A stretch of DNA of 64,000 nt, from the NCBI RefSeq assembly GCF_050107595.1, contig NZ_JBNILH010000002.1, positions 434,001-498,000 of the forward strand. The letters run 5' to 3'. This DNA comes from Bacillus_AB infantis_C (GTDB lineage Bacteria > Bacillota > Bacilli > Bacillales > Cytobacillaceae). This document shows positions 43,477 to 52,885 of this stretch, piece after piece. Below the pieces are notes generated by a model, which made no database searches, was not told the DNA's origin, and saw nothing but the letters and a program-made list of their open reading frames with translations. A program made the translations under genes and the position numbers. Position 1 is the first letter of the stretch, and each line of letters begins with the position of its first letter.

Positions 43477-45846
43477 TTGCGTAAACATACAAAAGCAATC
43501 ATCGCTGTAATTGCAGCACTGCTGCTGTTTCTCATTTTAAACCAGCCTGCACATGCTGCACCGGCAGCCATCAGCATTTCAGTAGAGGCAGGCCTGGACG
43601 GAAAAGTAAAAAGGGGAAAAGGCTTTCCCTTGACTATCAAAGCTGAAAATACAGGGGAGGCGTTCAGCGGGGATCTGCTGATTGATTTCCACCCTTCCTA
43701 TAATTCCGGCGGTGCCATGAGCATCAAGGCAAATCTGCCGGAAAATGCTTCGAAAACCTTTCATATAACAATACCAGGCAATTCCGAGGACCACCCATCA
43801 TCTTATCAGAACCTCCCTGCTATTCACCTTTACAAAGGGAGCTGGAAGGACGGGAAAAAAGTAAAGTTCTCCGGTGACACCAAGCTGAAGGCGAAATATA
43901 TAGAAGGCGGAGAAATGACGATGGGCATCCTGAGCGAGGACTATGACCGGCTCAAGGAGCTGAGGATCCTCCCCTCTGCAGCGGTAGAGACGCTGGAGCT
44001 GAAAAAAGAACAGCTGCCCGAAGAGGGGCTCGGGCTTGAAATGCTCGACTATCTCCTCATCGACGAATTTGCCGTCTCAGACCTTGCAGAGGCCCAGCAA
44101 AATGCCATCAAGGAATGGGTCGGGAACGGTGGAATTCTGATTGCCGGCGCTGCTCCTGATGCCGGCCAGTCTTTAGGTGTCCTCTATTCGCTCCTGCCGA
44201 TGAAGCCGGATACAGAAGGAAAGTCTTCTGCATCCTTTCTTATGGAAAAAGGAGAGAAAGAGCTTCCGTTCAAGGAGCTGCCTATGTTTTACGGCCCTGT
44301 GAAAAATCAGGCAGAGATCCTCTCTTTAAGCGGGAATGTCCCTGCAGCAGTGAAGGCGGACTATGGAAGCGGTACAATACTGCAGACTGCCTTTTCACTC
44401 GGCGATGAGCCGCTGTCTTCCTGGACTGGCTACAGCAGATGGTTTGACGGGATTCTGCAGTCAGTTCCGGCCCCAACTATGGCAGGAAGCCAGTATGGAT
44501 CGGATATTTATGATCCGCTGACCTATGAATTCGCTGAAGCTAATGAATATTTCCCTGCTTCCAGCTTTTCAATCGGCCAGCTTTTGCTGCTGCTCATCGG
44601 CTATGTAATCGTCATTGTTCCGATCCTTTATTTTATTTTGAAGAAGCGGGACAAACGCGAGCATGCTTGGTGGATCATCCCTTCTTTAGCCGTGCTGATG
44701 TCAGGGGCCATTTTTGGCATTGGAGCAAAAGACAGGCTTGGCAAGCCTCAGGTCAACCAACTGGGCGTCTATAAAGCGGAGGACAGCCGGCTTGTCGGTA
44801 TTCAGGCAGCAACCCTGCTTTCAAACACAAGCGGTGAATATGCATTTTCGGTTCCGCGCGGGGAGTTCAATGCGATTCCCAGCACCTTGAATAGACCGGG
44901 GTCCGATCATACAGGCGGCGCTGTCATTGAACAGAGCCGCAAGGATACCAGGATTATTTTTAATGCCGTAGAATACTGGTCATCCAGGACCATATTCGGC
45001 AAATCGCAAAAAGAAAAGGACGGCGGCCTGAAGGCTGATCTGACGCTTAAAGACAAACGGCTGTCAGGCACTGTGACAAACACCTTCCCATATGATTTTG
45101 AAGAGCTGTATTTATGGACCGGCTCGAATAAGATCAATGTCGGCAGTCTGAAAAAAGGTGAAACACTGAAAGTCGACGAAAAAGTAAAGACTGACTTTCT
45201 TACTGCTCCGTATATGTCCGGCGCCGGCTATGGCCACCCGGGGCCAGGCCGGGATCTTGACCAAATGAAAAAAGAAAGGCTTGAATATGCAGCTTCTGCA
45301 TTCCTTTTTTCAGGAAGCGGGACTGCTGAAGGCCCGGTGCTGGCCGGATTTACGAGGGACAGTGTCATTGAGGCAGATCTTCTGTCCAAAAAAGAAAAAA
45401 TTTCAGACCTGAATCTCATTTTTGAACCATTTGAAGCGAAGGTTGATTTTACAGGCCGGTTCTCCCTGTCCAATGAGGTGCTTAGTACCGAGCTTGAGGC
45501 GGTGCAGGGCATGGTTTACGAAAAGAATGTCAATGGCAGCAAAGATCAAATGATGGCTGAAGATGGAGAATATCATTTTATTGCAGCCCTTCCCGCACAA
45601 ATGAAAGGGAAATCCCTTGCATTTAATGAACTGTCCATAGTAACGAAAGCCAAATTTGCAGAATATGCGATCCTGAACCACGAATCCGGCGAAATGGAGC
45701 CCTTCGACTCAAAGCTTACTATCCAGGAAAAAATCGTCCGCTATATTGGCAAAGATGGAAAAGTGGTTGTCCGCATTGTTAAAACATCGAAGGACCCTCA
45801 GATCACGATGCCGAAAATTACGATTAAAGGGGAGGCATCCTCATGA
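43477..45846 (+). CDS. signal-peptide membrane protein heading the ABC/MoxR/VWA operon
   Basis: 789 residues, function unknown. A signal peptide (residues 1-27, cleavage AHA-AP) precedes a large exported region. Around residues 188-230 is a glutamine-amidotransferase-like segment (LDYLLIDEF, then IKEWVGNGGILIAGA), of the kind seen in proteins linked to MoxR loci. Two TM helices (about 364-388 and 397-418) flank a basic loop KKRDKREH, so both the N and the C halves should lie outside the membrane. Start is TTG 43477 after GGGGGGAG. The 3' end overlaps the ABC ATPase by four bases, so it may be the extracytoplasmic partner of that transporter. Start and function are inference. Confidence 0.85.
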   Translation: MRKHTKAIIAVIAALLLFLILNQPAHAAPAAISISVEAGLDGKVKRGKGFPLTIKAENTGEAFSGDLLIDFHPSYNSGGAMSIKANLPENASKTFHITIPGNSEDHPSSYQNLPAIHLYKGSWKDGKKVKFSGDTKLKAKYIEGGEMTMGILSEDYDRLKELRILPSAAVETLELKKEQLPEEGLGLEMLDYLLIDEFAVSDLAEAQQNAIKEWVGNGGILIAGAAPDAGQSLGVLYSLLPMKPDTEGKSSASFLMEKGEKELPFKELPMFYGPVKNQAEILSLSGNVPAAVKADYGSGTILQTAFSLGDEPLSSWTGYSRWFDGILQSVPAPTMAGSQYGSDIYDPLTYEFAEANEYFPASSFSIGQLLLLLIGYVIVIVPILYFILKKRDKREHAWWIIPSLAVLMSGAIFGIGAKDRLGKPQVNQLGVYKAEDSRLVGIQAATLLSNTSGEYAFSVPRGEFNAIPSTLNRPGSDHTGGAVIEQSRKDTRIIFNAVEYWSSRTIFGKSQKEKDGGLKADLTLKDKRLSGTVTNTFPYDFEELYLWTGSNKINVGSLKKGETLKVDEKVKTDFLTAPYMSGAGYGHPGPGRDLDQMKKERLEYAASAFLFSGSGTAEGPVLAGFTRDSVIEADLLSKKEKISDLNLIFEPFEAKVDFTGRFSLSNEVLSTELEAVQGMVYEKNVNGSKDQMMAEDGEYHFIAALPAQMKGKSLAFNELSIVTKAKFAEYAILNHESGEMEPFDSKLTIQEKIVRYIGKDGKVVVRIVKTSKDPQITMPKITIKGEASS

Positions 45847-46778
45847 TAGAGATAATTGATTTAACGAAGAGGTATGGTAAATTTACAGCCCTGAACAGCT
45901 TGAACCTCCAAATTGAGAAAGGTTCGGTCTTCGGGTTTGTCGGCCAGAACGGCGCCGGCAAATCGACCACCTTCTCTATTCTGGCGACACTATTGGCGCC
46001 TACATCAGGCACCGCCTATGTAAATGGCTATAATGTCGCTAAGGAGCCGAAAATGGTGCGCCGGCAAATCGGCTATATGCCAGATTTTTTTGGGGTCTAT
46101 GACCAGCTGAAGGCAGAAGAATATCTGCATTTTTACGGAGCCAGCTATGGGCTTGATTTTAAGGAAAGGGAAAAGCTGATTCCCCAGCTCCTGGATCTGG
46201 TAAACCTTGAGCATAAACGCGATTCTTACGTTGACCTCCTTTCAAGGGGAATGAAGCAGAGGCTGTGCCTGGCAAGGAGCCTTATCCATGACCCGGAAGT
46301 CCTGATTCTCGATGAACCGGCTTCAGGATTAGATCCGAGGGCGCGCGTAGAAATGAGGGAGATACTGAAGGAGCTGAAGAATATGGGGAAGACCATACTC
46401 ATATCCTCCCATATTCTCCCTGAGCTGGCGGAAATGTGCGACACGATCGGGATCATCGATCAAGGGATGCTGGTAGCTGAAGGGTCAGTCACAGAAATAC
46501 AGGCAAAGCTGCGCGGGGAGAAGTTGATTATGGTGAAAGTCCTTAAGGATCTACATAAAGCCTTTTCATTTTTTGAGGACAATCCCGGCGTGAGCGGGCT
46601 GAAGCCCGGGGAAGCGGAAAATGTACTCCAGTTTGTATACAAAGGCGATGATGCCGGCCAGATTGCTCTCCTGAAAAACGCGATAGGAGCCGGTCTTTCG
46701 ATTGCAAGCTTTGCAGAAGCAGAAACCGACCTTGAGGATGTATTCATGGAAATTACGAAAGGAGTGGAACTTTCATGA
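45843..46778 (+). CDS. ABC transporter ATP-binding protein
   Basis: A 311-residue ABC ATPase of the ABC-2 exporter type. Motifs: Walker A GQNGAGKSTT (about residues 38-47), Q-loop region QIGYMPD, signature LSRGMKQRL, Walker B VLILDEPASGLDPRA and H-loop SSHIL. A C-terminal ~80-residue extension is typical of CcmA-like ATPases. It overlaps the upstream gene (ATGA) and the permease gene (ATGA), so ATPase and permease form one transporter. Substrate unknown. Relatives include gliding-motility GldA-type and drug or Na+ exporters, but nothing here decides between them. Confidence 0.93.
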   Translation: MIEIIDLTKRYGKFTALNSLNLQIEKGSVFGFVGQNGAGKSTTFSILATLLAPTSGTAYVNGYNVAKEPKMVRRQIGYMPDFFGVYDQLKAEEYLHFYGASYGLDFKEREKLIPQLLDLVNLEHKRDSYVDLLSRGMKQRLCLARSLIHDPEVLILDEPASGLDPRARVEMREILKELKNMGKTILISSHILPELAEMCDTIGIIDQGMLVAEGSVTEIQAKLRGEKLIMVKVLKDLHKAFSFFEDNPGVSGLKPGEAENVLQFVYKGDDAGQIALLKNAIGAGLSIASFAEAETDLEDVFMEITKGVELS

Positions 46779-47614
46779 AAAATTTTGCCGTCAATCCTGT
46801 GCTGAATAAAGAAATTAAACTTCGGTTCCGCTCGTTCAAGAGCTTTCTCGGCGTATTATTTTACCTGCTGGCTTTAAGCGTCATTATTTTGGGCTTTATT
46901 TTTATTAATATGCTTTCGAACAGCCAGGGGTATTTTAAGCCCGACCAGAGCAGGGAGATGTTCATTGTTCTGTCCTTCCTGCAGCTTGCCCTGATATTGT
47001 TCATTACACCCGGACTGACAGCAGGGGTCATCAGCAGTGAACGGGAGAGGCAGACCCTTAATATCATGCTGACGACGACACAGAGCTCCGCGAGCATCAT
47101 CATCAGCAAGCTCGTATCAGCCATTTCCTTCCTGCTTCTGCTTATCATTGCCAGCCTTCCGCTGTATAGCATAGTCTTCCTTTTTGGAGGGGTCTCGCCT
47201 GGACAGGTGGTCATGACACTCGGGTTTTACATTTTTACGATCATAGTTTACGGCAGCCTTGGCGTATTGTTCTCAACGCTGATCAGGAAAACAGTCGTTT
47301 CCATGGTTACAACCTATGGGGCCACGCTTTTTCTGGCAGGGGGAACGGCATTTCTGACGATGATTTTGATGCAGTTAGGAAATATGAATCCAAATGTGCA
47401 GACAGACAGCCCGTTTGCTTATTTTACAGCCATGCTCAATCCGGCCATGGTCCTTCTAGGAATCTTTAATCCTGAATTTCTGCGGGAGGTTGCAAATGTG
47501 ACGGGCATTCAATTTCCGCTCTGGATCGCCCACCTGATCGCAAGCTCGGTGATTTTCCTGCTGGCGCTGCTGATCAGCATAAGAAAGCTAAGGCCAAATA
47601 TGAAAAAGGGATAG
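46775..47614 (+). CDS. ABC-2 type permease
   Basis: A 279-residue membrane protein with about six TM helices (near residues 23-47, 65-88, 108-135, 145-170, 178-200 and 244-268). The segment VISSERERQTLNIMLTT between helices two and three is the hallmark of ABC-2 permeases paired with CcmA-like ATPases. It overlaps the ATPase gene by four bases. Only one permease gene is present, so the transporter is probably a homodimer. The cargo is unknown; 13 bases separate it from the next gene. Confidence 0.92.
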   Translation: MKNFAVNPVLNKEIKLRFRSFKSFLGVLFYLLALSVIILGFIFINMLSNSQGYFKPDQSREMFIVLSFLQLALILFITPGLTAGVISSERERQTLNIMLTTTQSSASIIISKLVSAISFLLLLIIASLPLYSIVFLFGGVSPGQVVMTLGFYIFTIIVYGSLGVLFSTLIRKTVVSMVTTYGATLFLAGGTAFLTMILMQLGNMNPNVQTDSPFAYFTAMLNPAMVLLGIFNPEFLREVANVTGIQFPLWIAHLIASSVIFLLALLISIRKLRPNMKKG

Positions 47615-47627
47615 GAGTTGTCAGCGT

Positions 47628-49226
47628 ATGGCCAAACAAAACCGGGAGCAGTTCTTAAACCTGCTGAAGCCTGTCCGGCGCCAGCTTCTCTTTGCAGCTG
47701 CACTGAAGGAGCTTCAGCTTCTCCTCTTTTACGGAGGTGCCATAATACTCATTGTCCTGCTTATGGCGCGGACGGTGGTCATCCCGGATCTGCCGGTATA
47801 TCTTTTCTCAGCTGTTCTTGTGTCCCTAACTTTATCTTTCTGGAGGTTCTGGATCAGGAAGCCGGGCTTTCGGGAGGCAGCAGCCGTTTACAACCGCTTT
47901 GTACCTGATGACAGGGTGCTTACGGCATACTCGCTTTTGGACAGCGAGGGACTTGTAGAGCAGCTGCAGCTGGAAGAGGCCTTATCTTATCTGAAGAAGA
48001 ACCATGAGTCTGTATTGAAGAGGAAAAAGCAATTCTTATACCCTAAATGGGTCCTCGGAGCGCTGGCTGTCCTTCTGGCAGTTTCAGCCGCTGCTTATCT
48101 TCCCAGCACGACAATGGAAAAGGCAAGCCAGCTTGAAGAAGAAAAAGAAATGGTAGAATCCGCTGAAGAAGAGCTCAAGGAAAAAGCAGAGAAAGAGAAG
48201 GATCCGGAAACACGGAAGCTGATTGAAGAGGCGGCAAAGGAAATCAGCAAGCTTGCCTCTGCCGCAGAGGCTTTAAAAGAGCTTGAAAAACAGAACAAGT
48301 CGCTGGAGCTGCAGAAAATGAAGGAACTGGAAAGGCAAAGGATGCTTGAAGAAACCAAAAGCCGGCTTAATAATGCCGGTTTAAGCTCGCTTGCAGCTGC
48401 ACTCGATAACAATGAACTGAACAAAGCCATGAAGGAGCTGAAAGAATTGCAGAAAAATCCTGCAGAGCTTTCAGATGGCCAAAAAGAGGCTCTCCAGGAG
48501 CTGGCACAAAAGGGCGGTCCTTTGACAGATGAAGAGATTGCCAGGCTGGCAGAACAGCTGGAGCAGGCATTGAACTCCTCCGGCACATTGTCCAGGCTCG
48601 CTGCCGCACAGCAGGCAGTCGGCCAGACAGGGACAAAACTCCACAGCCAAATGACTGCTAATGGAATGAACCCCGGCCAGCTGGCTCTCTCAGGATCCTC
48701 CGGACAGACAGCTTCCGGGCAGAATCCCGGGCAGAACGCCGGCAGCGGCGGCCAGCAGCCTGGCAAAGGAAACTCAGGGAATGGATCCGGAAGCGGATCA
48801 GGTTCAGGATCTGGGTCAGGTTCAGGATCTGGGTCAGGTTCAGGGTCAGGATCGGGCACTGGTGGTTCAGGATCAGGCTCTGGAGGGGCTGGTTCTGGCA
48901 CCGGGTCCGGCAGCGGCTCAGGAGGGAAAGGATCAGGGGCCGGAGCCGGGCTTGGCCAGGGTTCAAGGGAGCTTCTGACTGTACCGGAAAGGCTTGCTGG
49001 CCAGGTTAATACGGAAACTGATTCAGGCCAATTAGGCGATGGAGGGCCGGCAAGACAAAGCGAGGGAGCCGGGCCCATCCTGCGGGGGAGCGCCAGGCCG
49101 TACAGCGAAGTCTATGAATCTTATGAAAGATCTTACCGGGAAAGCTCCGAGCGCTACAAGATGCCTGATGAACTGGCAGAAATCGTAAAGAATTATTTTA
49201 CAAGCATAGATCCTGATGGGGAGTGA
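47628..49226 (+). CDS. membrane coiled-coil protein with Gly-Ser tract
   Basis: 532 residues, function unknown. Three TM helices (about 24-47, 57-75 and 141-160) precede a Lys/Glu-rich coiled coil (about 164-330), then a Gly-Ser low-complexity tract (about 375-440), and a C-terminal segment with YESYERSYRESSERYK and ELAEIVKNYF. The soluble domain between TM two and three (FVPDDRVLTAYSLLD) recalls DUF4175-like proteins found in MoxR clusters. The position next to MoxR suggests it is a substrate or scaffold of the ATPase. DNA in the GS tract has perfect 18-base tandem copies, so length variation between strains is likely. Confidence 0.85.
   Translation: MAKQNREQFLNLLKPVRRQLLFAAALKELQLLLFYGGAIILIVLLMARTVVIPDLPVYLFSAVLVSLTLSFWRFWIRKPGFREAAAVYNRFVPDDRVLTAYSLLDSEGLVEQLQLEEALSYLKKNHESVLKRKKQFLYPKWVLGALAVLLAVSAAAYLPSTTMEKASQLEEEKEMVESAEEELKEKAEKEKDPETRKLIEEAAKEISKLASAAEALKELEKQNKSLELQKMKELERQRMLEETKSRLNNAGLSSLAAALDNNELNKAMKELKELQKNPAELSDGQKEALQELAQKGGPLTDEEIARLAEQLEQALNSSGTLSRLAAAQQAVGQTGTKLHSQMTANGMNPGQLALSGSSGQTASGQNPGQNAGSGGQQPGKGNSGNGSGSGSGSGSGSGSGSGSGSGSGSGTGGSGSGSGGAGSGTGSGSGSGGKGSGAGAGLGQGSRELLTVPERLAGQVNTETDSGQLGDGGPARQSEGAGPILRGSARPYSEVYESYERSYRESSERYKMPDELAEIVKNYFTSIDPDGE
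48801..48850 (+). repeat. in-frame tandem repeat encoding Gly-Ser
   Basis: Two perfect copies of GGTTCAGGATCTGGGTCA (48801-48818 and 48819-48836) plus a diverged third; six codons per unit, so unit gain or loss keeps the frame. Confidence 0.85.
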
Positions 49227-49231
49227 GGAAT

Positions 49232-50248
49232 ATGGCGTCAATAGAAGAGAAAGCAGACCAATTTAAAGAAGCGGCCGCTATCATGGATAAAGTGAAGGAA
49301 GAAATCAGGTCGTTTATCGTCGGGCAGGAGGATGTGATCGATCAGGTCCTGTGGAGCATCGTGGCCGGCGGCCATGTGCTGCTTGAGGGCCTTCCCGGCA
49401 TGGGGAAGACCATGCTGGTCAAGACAATATCGGAAAGCATGGATCTGAAATTTTCGCGGATCCAGTTCACACCGGATCTCATGCCATCAGATATAACAGG
49501 AACCATGCTTCTGCAGCCTGACGGGAGCGGGAAGCAAGCCTTTGTTTTTCATGAAGGGCCTTTATTCGGGAATATCATCCTCGCAGATGAAATCAACCGT
49601 GCGACACCGAAAACACAAAGCTCGCTGCTGGAAGCGATGGGGGAAAAAACAGTAACAATCATGGGTGAAACAAAAATGATGGACCGCCCATTCTTTGTTC
49701 TGGCCACCCAGAATCCGATAGATATGGAAGGAACCTACCCGCTGCCGGAAGCACAGCTTGACAGATTCATATGCAAAATTCAGGTCTCATACCCGTCGAA
49801 GGAAGAATTGAAAGAGATTGTATTAAGGACGACAGGGATCCGGCCTGCCGCTGTCCACAAAGCGGCGGCAAAAAAAGATGTATTGGAGATCCAGGCTTTG
49901 GCAAAGGAGATCCTGGTCAGTGAAGAAATGATTGATGCAGCTGTATCGATCATTTCAGCCACGCATCCAGAGTCGCCTGATGCAACGGAGATGGTGAGGC
50001 AGTACATCCAGTTCGGGAGCGGTCCAAGGGGACTGCAAAGCCTGATCATGATGGCAAAAGCAAGGGCGATGTCACAGGGAAGATACCATGTTTCCATGGG
50101 AGATTTAAGAAAGACAGCTCTCCCGGTGCTCCGCCACCGCCTTATAGTCAACTTTGAAGCTGACAGCAGCGGCATTACGGCAGACGAAATTATCCGGGAT
50201 CTGGCCGAATCCAGGAATCCTGTCCGGGATGGCCGTCAGCATGCATAA
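49232..50248 (+). CDS. MoxR-family AAA+ ATPase
   Basis: A 338-residue AAA+ ATPase of the MoxR group, chaperone-like enzymes that remodel partner complexes, nearly always encoded beside VWA proteins. It has Walker A LLEGLPGMGKTMLVK, Walker B IILADEINRATPKTQ, sensor 1 FVLATQNPIDMEGTYPLPEAQ, arginine finger DRF, and a C-terminal lid with sensor 2 (GSGPRGLQSL). ATG 49232 is chosen over GTG 49223 because GGGGAGTGAGG lies upstream. It follows directly on the coiled-coil gene and overlaps the DUF58 gene. The partner is most likely the DUF58 or VWA proteins encoded downstream. Confidence 0.95.
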   Translation: MASIEEKADQFKEAAAIMDKVKEEIRSFIVGQEDVIDQVLWSIVAGGHVLLEGLPGMGKTMLVKTISESMDLKFSRIQFTPDLMPSDITGTMLLQPDGSGKQAFVFHEGPLFGNIILADEINRATPKTQSSLLEAMGEKTVTIMGETKMMDRPFFVLATQNPIDMEGTYPLPEAQLDRFICKIQVSYPSKEELKEIVLRTTGIRPAAVHKAAAKKDVLEIQALAKEILVSEEMIDAAVSIISATHPESPDATEMVRQYIQFGSGPRGLQSLIMMAKARAMSQGRYHVSMGDLRKTALPVLRHRLIVNFEADSSGITADEIIRDLAESRNPVRDGRQHA

Positions 50249-51107
50249 AGGAGGCGTACTTCTTTCAAGGCTGCAGAAAAAGCGCCTTCAGGTGAAAACG
50301 AAAAAGCGCGGCGCCCATAAAGGGACACGGCAGTCCAGCAGCTTTGGTTCCTCTCTTGAATTTTCCGACTTCAGGCTCTATCAGCCGGGAGACGATGTCA
50401 GGCAAATCGACTGGAATGTTTACGGACGCACCCAAAAGCATTATATAAAGCGGTTCCTCGATGAACAGGAGATTTCAGCTGCTGTTTATCTGGACACATC
50501 TTCTTCCATGCAAAGCATCGATCAAAAATGGAAGCTGGCAAAAGAATTGGCCGCTTCGCTCTGCTATATTGCCCTTTCAGGAGGCGACAGGCTCTATTTC
50601 GCATCTTTGCCTTCTGGAAGTACAGTCCCTCTAAGAAGAAAAGGAGCCAATTACAGCAAGCAGGTATATACAGAAATCCTCCAGATGGAAGGTGCCGGAA
50701 TCAATGAGGGTTATTCAGAGCACTTAAGCCGTGCCCTGCAAAAAAACCAGCAGCTGTCCATCCTCATTACCGACACTATGGAGCCGCTCAGCAGTCTTGA
50801 GTCTGCAATGAAGAGGATAGGGGCCATGAAGCAGGATTTCTGGCTGCTGCAGATTCTGGCTAAGGAGGAAGCCGAGCCGTTTTACAGTGGAGATATCAGG
50901 CTGATTGACAGCGAAAGCAGTACTTCTGTTAATGTCAGTATGAATCCCGTGATTGTTGATAGATATAAGAAGAGGCTTGAAGAGCATGGCAGGCAGCTTG
51001 AGGCGGCTTGCAGGAAATATGGAGGGCATTTTGTACCGATTACAGCTGACACAGACATCCAGACCATTTTATTGCGCATCCTGCCTGGTAAAGGCATGTT
51101 GAATTGA
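50229..51107 (+). CDS. DUF58 domain protein with VWA-like fold
   Basis: A 292-residue soluble DUF58 protein, the classic partner of MoxR. It shows SLEFSDFRLYQPGDDVRQID (family signature, then WNVYGRT), and a VWA-like metal site DTSSSM. Unlike many DUF58 proteins it lacks N-terminal TM helices and so should be cytoplasmic. Start is uncertain: ATG 50229 or ATG 50241, neither with a good ribosome site, both inside the moxR 3' end, which suggests coupled translation. An AAAGGAGG at 50247 lies inside the frame without a usable start after it. Confidence 0.88.
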   Translation: MAVSMHKGGVLLSRLQKKRLQVKTKKRGAHKGTRQSSSFGSSLEFSDFRLYQPGDDVRQIDWNVYGRTQKHYIKRFLDEQEISAAVYLDTSSSMQSIDQKWKLAKELAASLCYIALSGGDRLYFASLPSGSTVPLRRKGANYSKQVYTEILQMEGAGINEGYSEHLSRALQKNQQLSILITDTMEPLSSLESAMKRIGAMKQDFWLLQILAKEEAEPFYSGDIRLIDSESSTSVNVSMNPVIVDRYKKRLEEHGRQLEAACRKYGGHFVPITADTDIQTILLRILPGKGMLN

Positions 51108-51118
51108 GGTGAAACACG

Positions 51119-52885
51119 ATGCTCTTTTTTAGCCCGATCTATTTTTTATTAGGCTTTTTTATCATCGCCTTTATATTATTCTACTTCTTCCGGAAGCAAT
51201 TTGATGAGAAAATCATTCCTTCCAATATGCTTTGGATGGAGGCAGTGAATGAATGGCAGGCATCGCCATGGCTGAAGAAGCTTCAGCAGAATCTATTATT
51301 CTGGCTGCAGCTTCTTGCCCTTCTGCTGCTGCTGTTTGCGCTGGTCCGGCCTTACTGGTTAGGAGAAGAATTAAAGGGGAGCCGCCTGATATTTGTTGTC
51401 GATCCCTCTGCATCCATGCTTGCTGAAAGAGATGGCGAACCGATCTTTGAGAAGGCAAGGGAGAAGATGCTTTCGCTGGCCGGCAGCCTGGCCGGCCAGG
51501 AGGTTACTCTGATAAGAGCCGGGGAGAATCCGGAAATCCTCCTTTCAGGGGAAAAGGAGAAAGCGGCGGTTAAAAAGTCAATCAGTGCTCTAGAAATTAC
51601 TTATGAGCATGAAAACATGACTAAAGCGCTGCAGCTGGCCAACTCTTTGGCAGATGCAGAGAATTCAGCTATATACATATTTTCTGATGGGCTTGAAAAA
51701 GAAGAAGCCGCAGCCCTGGATGAAGGAAATTACACAGAAGTCCATAATTTCGGTAAAGAAGGGCAGAATCTTGCACTTTTATCTTTTGGTGTTGTCCGGG
51801 AAGAAGAGGGGATTGCCGGTGGCGCTGCCGTTGAGAACCAGTCACCGGAGGAAGCCGCTTTTTCCTTCCGGGTTGTATATGAGGGCCAGGTGCTTTATGA
51901 GCAGGAAGTGGAGATTGAAGGAAACGGCCAATCTGTGATCCAGATTCCCGGCCTCCCCAAGCATCCTTACTATAAGGCAGAAATAAAGGCGGATGATCCT
52001 TATCAAGCCGACAATGAGCTGACAGCGATCTTTAATGAACCGAGCCGAAAGGTGGTTGCCGTAGGGAGCATCAGTCCATTTGTGCTGAAAGGCTTTGAAA
52101 CATGGGGGGCTGAACTGGTTCAGGCTGAACCTTCATCGTCTGCAGCCGCGGGAGAAGGGATATACCTGACAGATGGCAGCAGCCTTGAGGCAGCAGAGGG
52201 AAGGCCTGTAATCATCTTCAATTCGGAAACAGGCAAGAAAAAGCTGGAAGAACCGCCGGAGGCCGCCAATGATCCGATTCTTGAACATGTAGGGGCTGAA
52301 AATATCTTCATTGATTCCTCCTACGAGCCGCTTAAAGGTGATTGGGAAACCCTCCTGCAGTCAGGCGGGCGGCCTCTGATTCAGAAGGGAACACAGGATG
52401 GGACTCCGGCTTTGGCGATCAATTTTGCTTTAGGCGATTCTGATTGGCCATTGCAGCCCGGTTTTCCGGTCTTCCTGTATAATGCCTATCAATGGCTGGC
52501 CGCCCAGTCTGATTTTCTTGGCTATTTTTCACCAGGGGAAGAGAAGTGGCTTAATGCAGGAGCGGGCTCTTCTTCGTTCGAGATATACGATGATGAAAAC
52601 GAAAATCTGTATTCACTGGATCTGGCGAAGGAAAACTTTGCTGCTCCCTATAAGCCGGGAGTCTACCAGGCTGCTGCTGGGGAAGAACATTATTTTTTCT
52701 CTGTCCTGCTCGATGACAGGGAAAAAGCCGCCAGGCATGCCTCTTCCTTTACGATGAATGATAAAATTGCTTCAAATGGCTATGAGGAAAAAGAGCAGAA
52801 CGGACTTTGGTTTTGGCTCGCATTATTCGCTCTCATCCTGATAGCAGCAGAATGGGAGGTGTTCAGGCGTGGGAATAGAATTTAA
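51119..52885 (+). CDS. BatA-like membrane protein with VWA domain
   Basis: 588 residues. It has the BatA N-terminal layout: TM helix (about 6-25), a loop with IPSNMLWMEA, a second TM helix (about 58-80), then a VWA domain with the MIDAS motif Asp95-x-Ser97-x-Ser99 (VVDPSASM) and IFSDG. A long exported region (about 220-555) and a C-terminal TM helix (about 562-583) follow. BatA-type proteins sit in aerotolerance or periplasmic quality-control loci of other phyla, though the role in Gram-positives is not known to me. GAGGTGAAA precedes ATG 51119. It overlaps the last gene by 17 bases. Confidence 0.88.
   Translation: MLFFSPIYFLLGFFIIAFILFYFFRKQFDEKIIPSNMLWMEAVNEWQASPWLKKLQQNLLFWLQLLALLLLLFALVRPYWLGEELKGSRLIFVVDPSASMLAERDGEPIFEKAREKMLSLAGSLAGQEVTLIRAGENPEILLSGEKEKAAVKKSISALEITYEHENMTKALQLANSLADAENSAIYIFSDGLEKEEAAALDEGNYTEVHNFGKEGQNLALLSFGVVREEEGIAGGAAVENQSPEEAAFSFRVVYEGQVLYEQEVEIEGNGQSVIQIPGLPKHPYYKAEIKADDPYQADNELTAIFNEPSRKVVAVGSISPFVLKGFETWGAELVQAEPSSSAAAGEGIYLTDGSSLEAAEGRPVIIFNSETGKKKLEEPPEAANDPILEHVGAENIFIDSSYEPLKGDWETLLQSGGRPLIQKGTQDGTPALAINFALGDSDWPLQPGFPVFLYNAYQWLAAQSDFLGYFSPGEEKWLNAGAGSSSFEIYDDENENLYSLDLAKENFAAPYKPGVYQAAAGEEHYFFSVLLDDREKAARHASSFTMNDKIASNGYEEKEQNGLWFWLALFALILIAAEWEVFRRGNRI

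Noticed and set aside
43477..47614. The ABC genes as a gliding-motility (Gld) system
   Set aside because: Only the general pairing of an ABC ATPase, ABC-2 permease and amidotransferase-like exported protein is similar; no other gliding genes are present.
48095..49078. 327-codon reverse-strand frame rich in Pro, Asp and Glu
   Set aside because: It is the antisense of the Gly-Ser repeat and coiled coil; the Pro-rich pattern is forced by the forward repeat.
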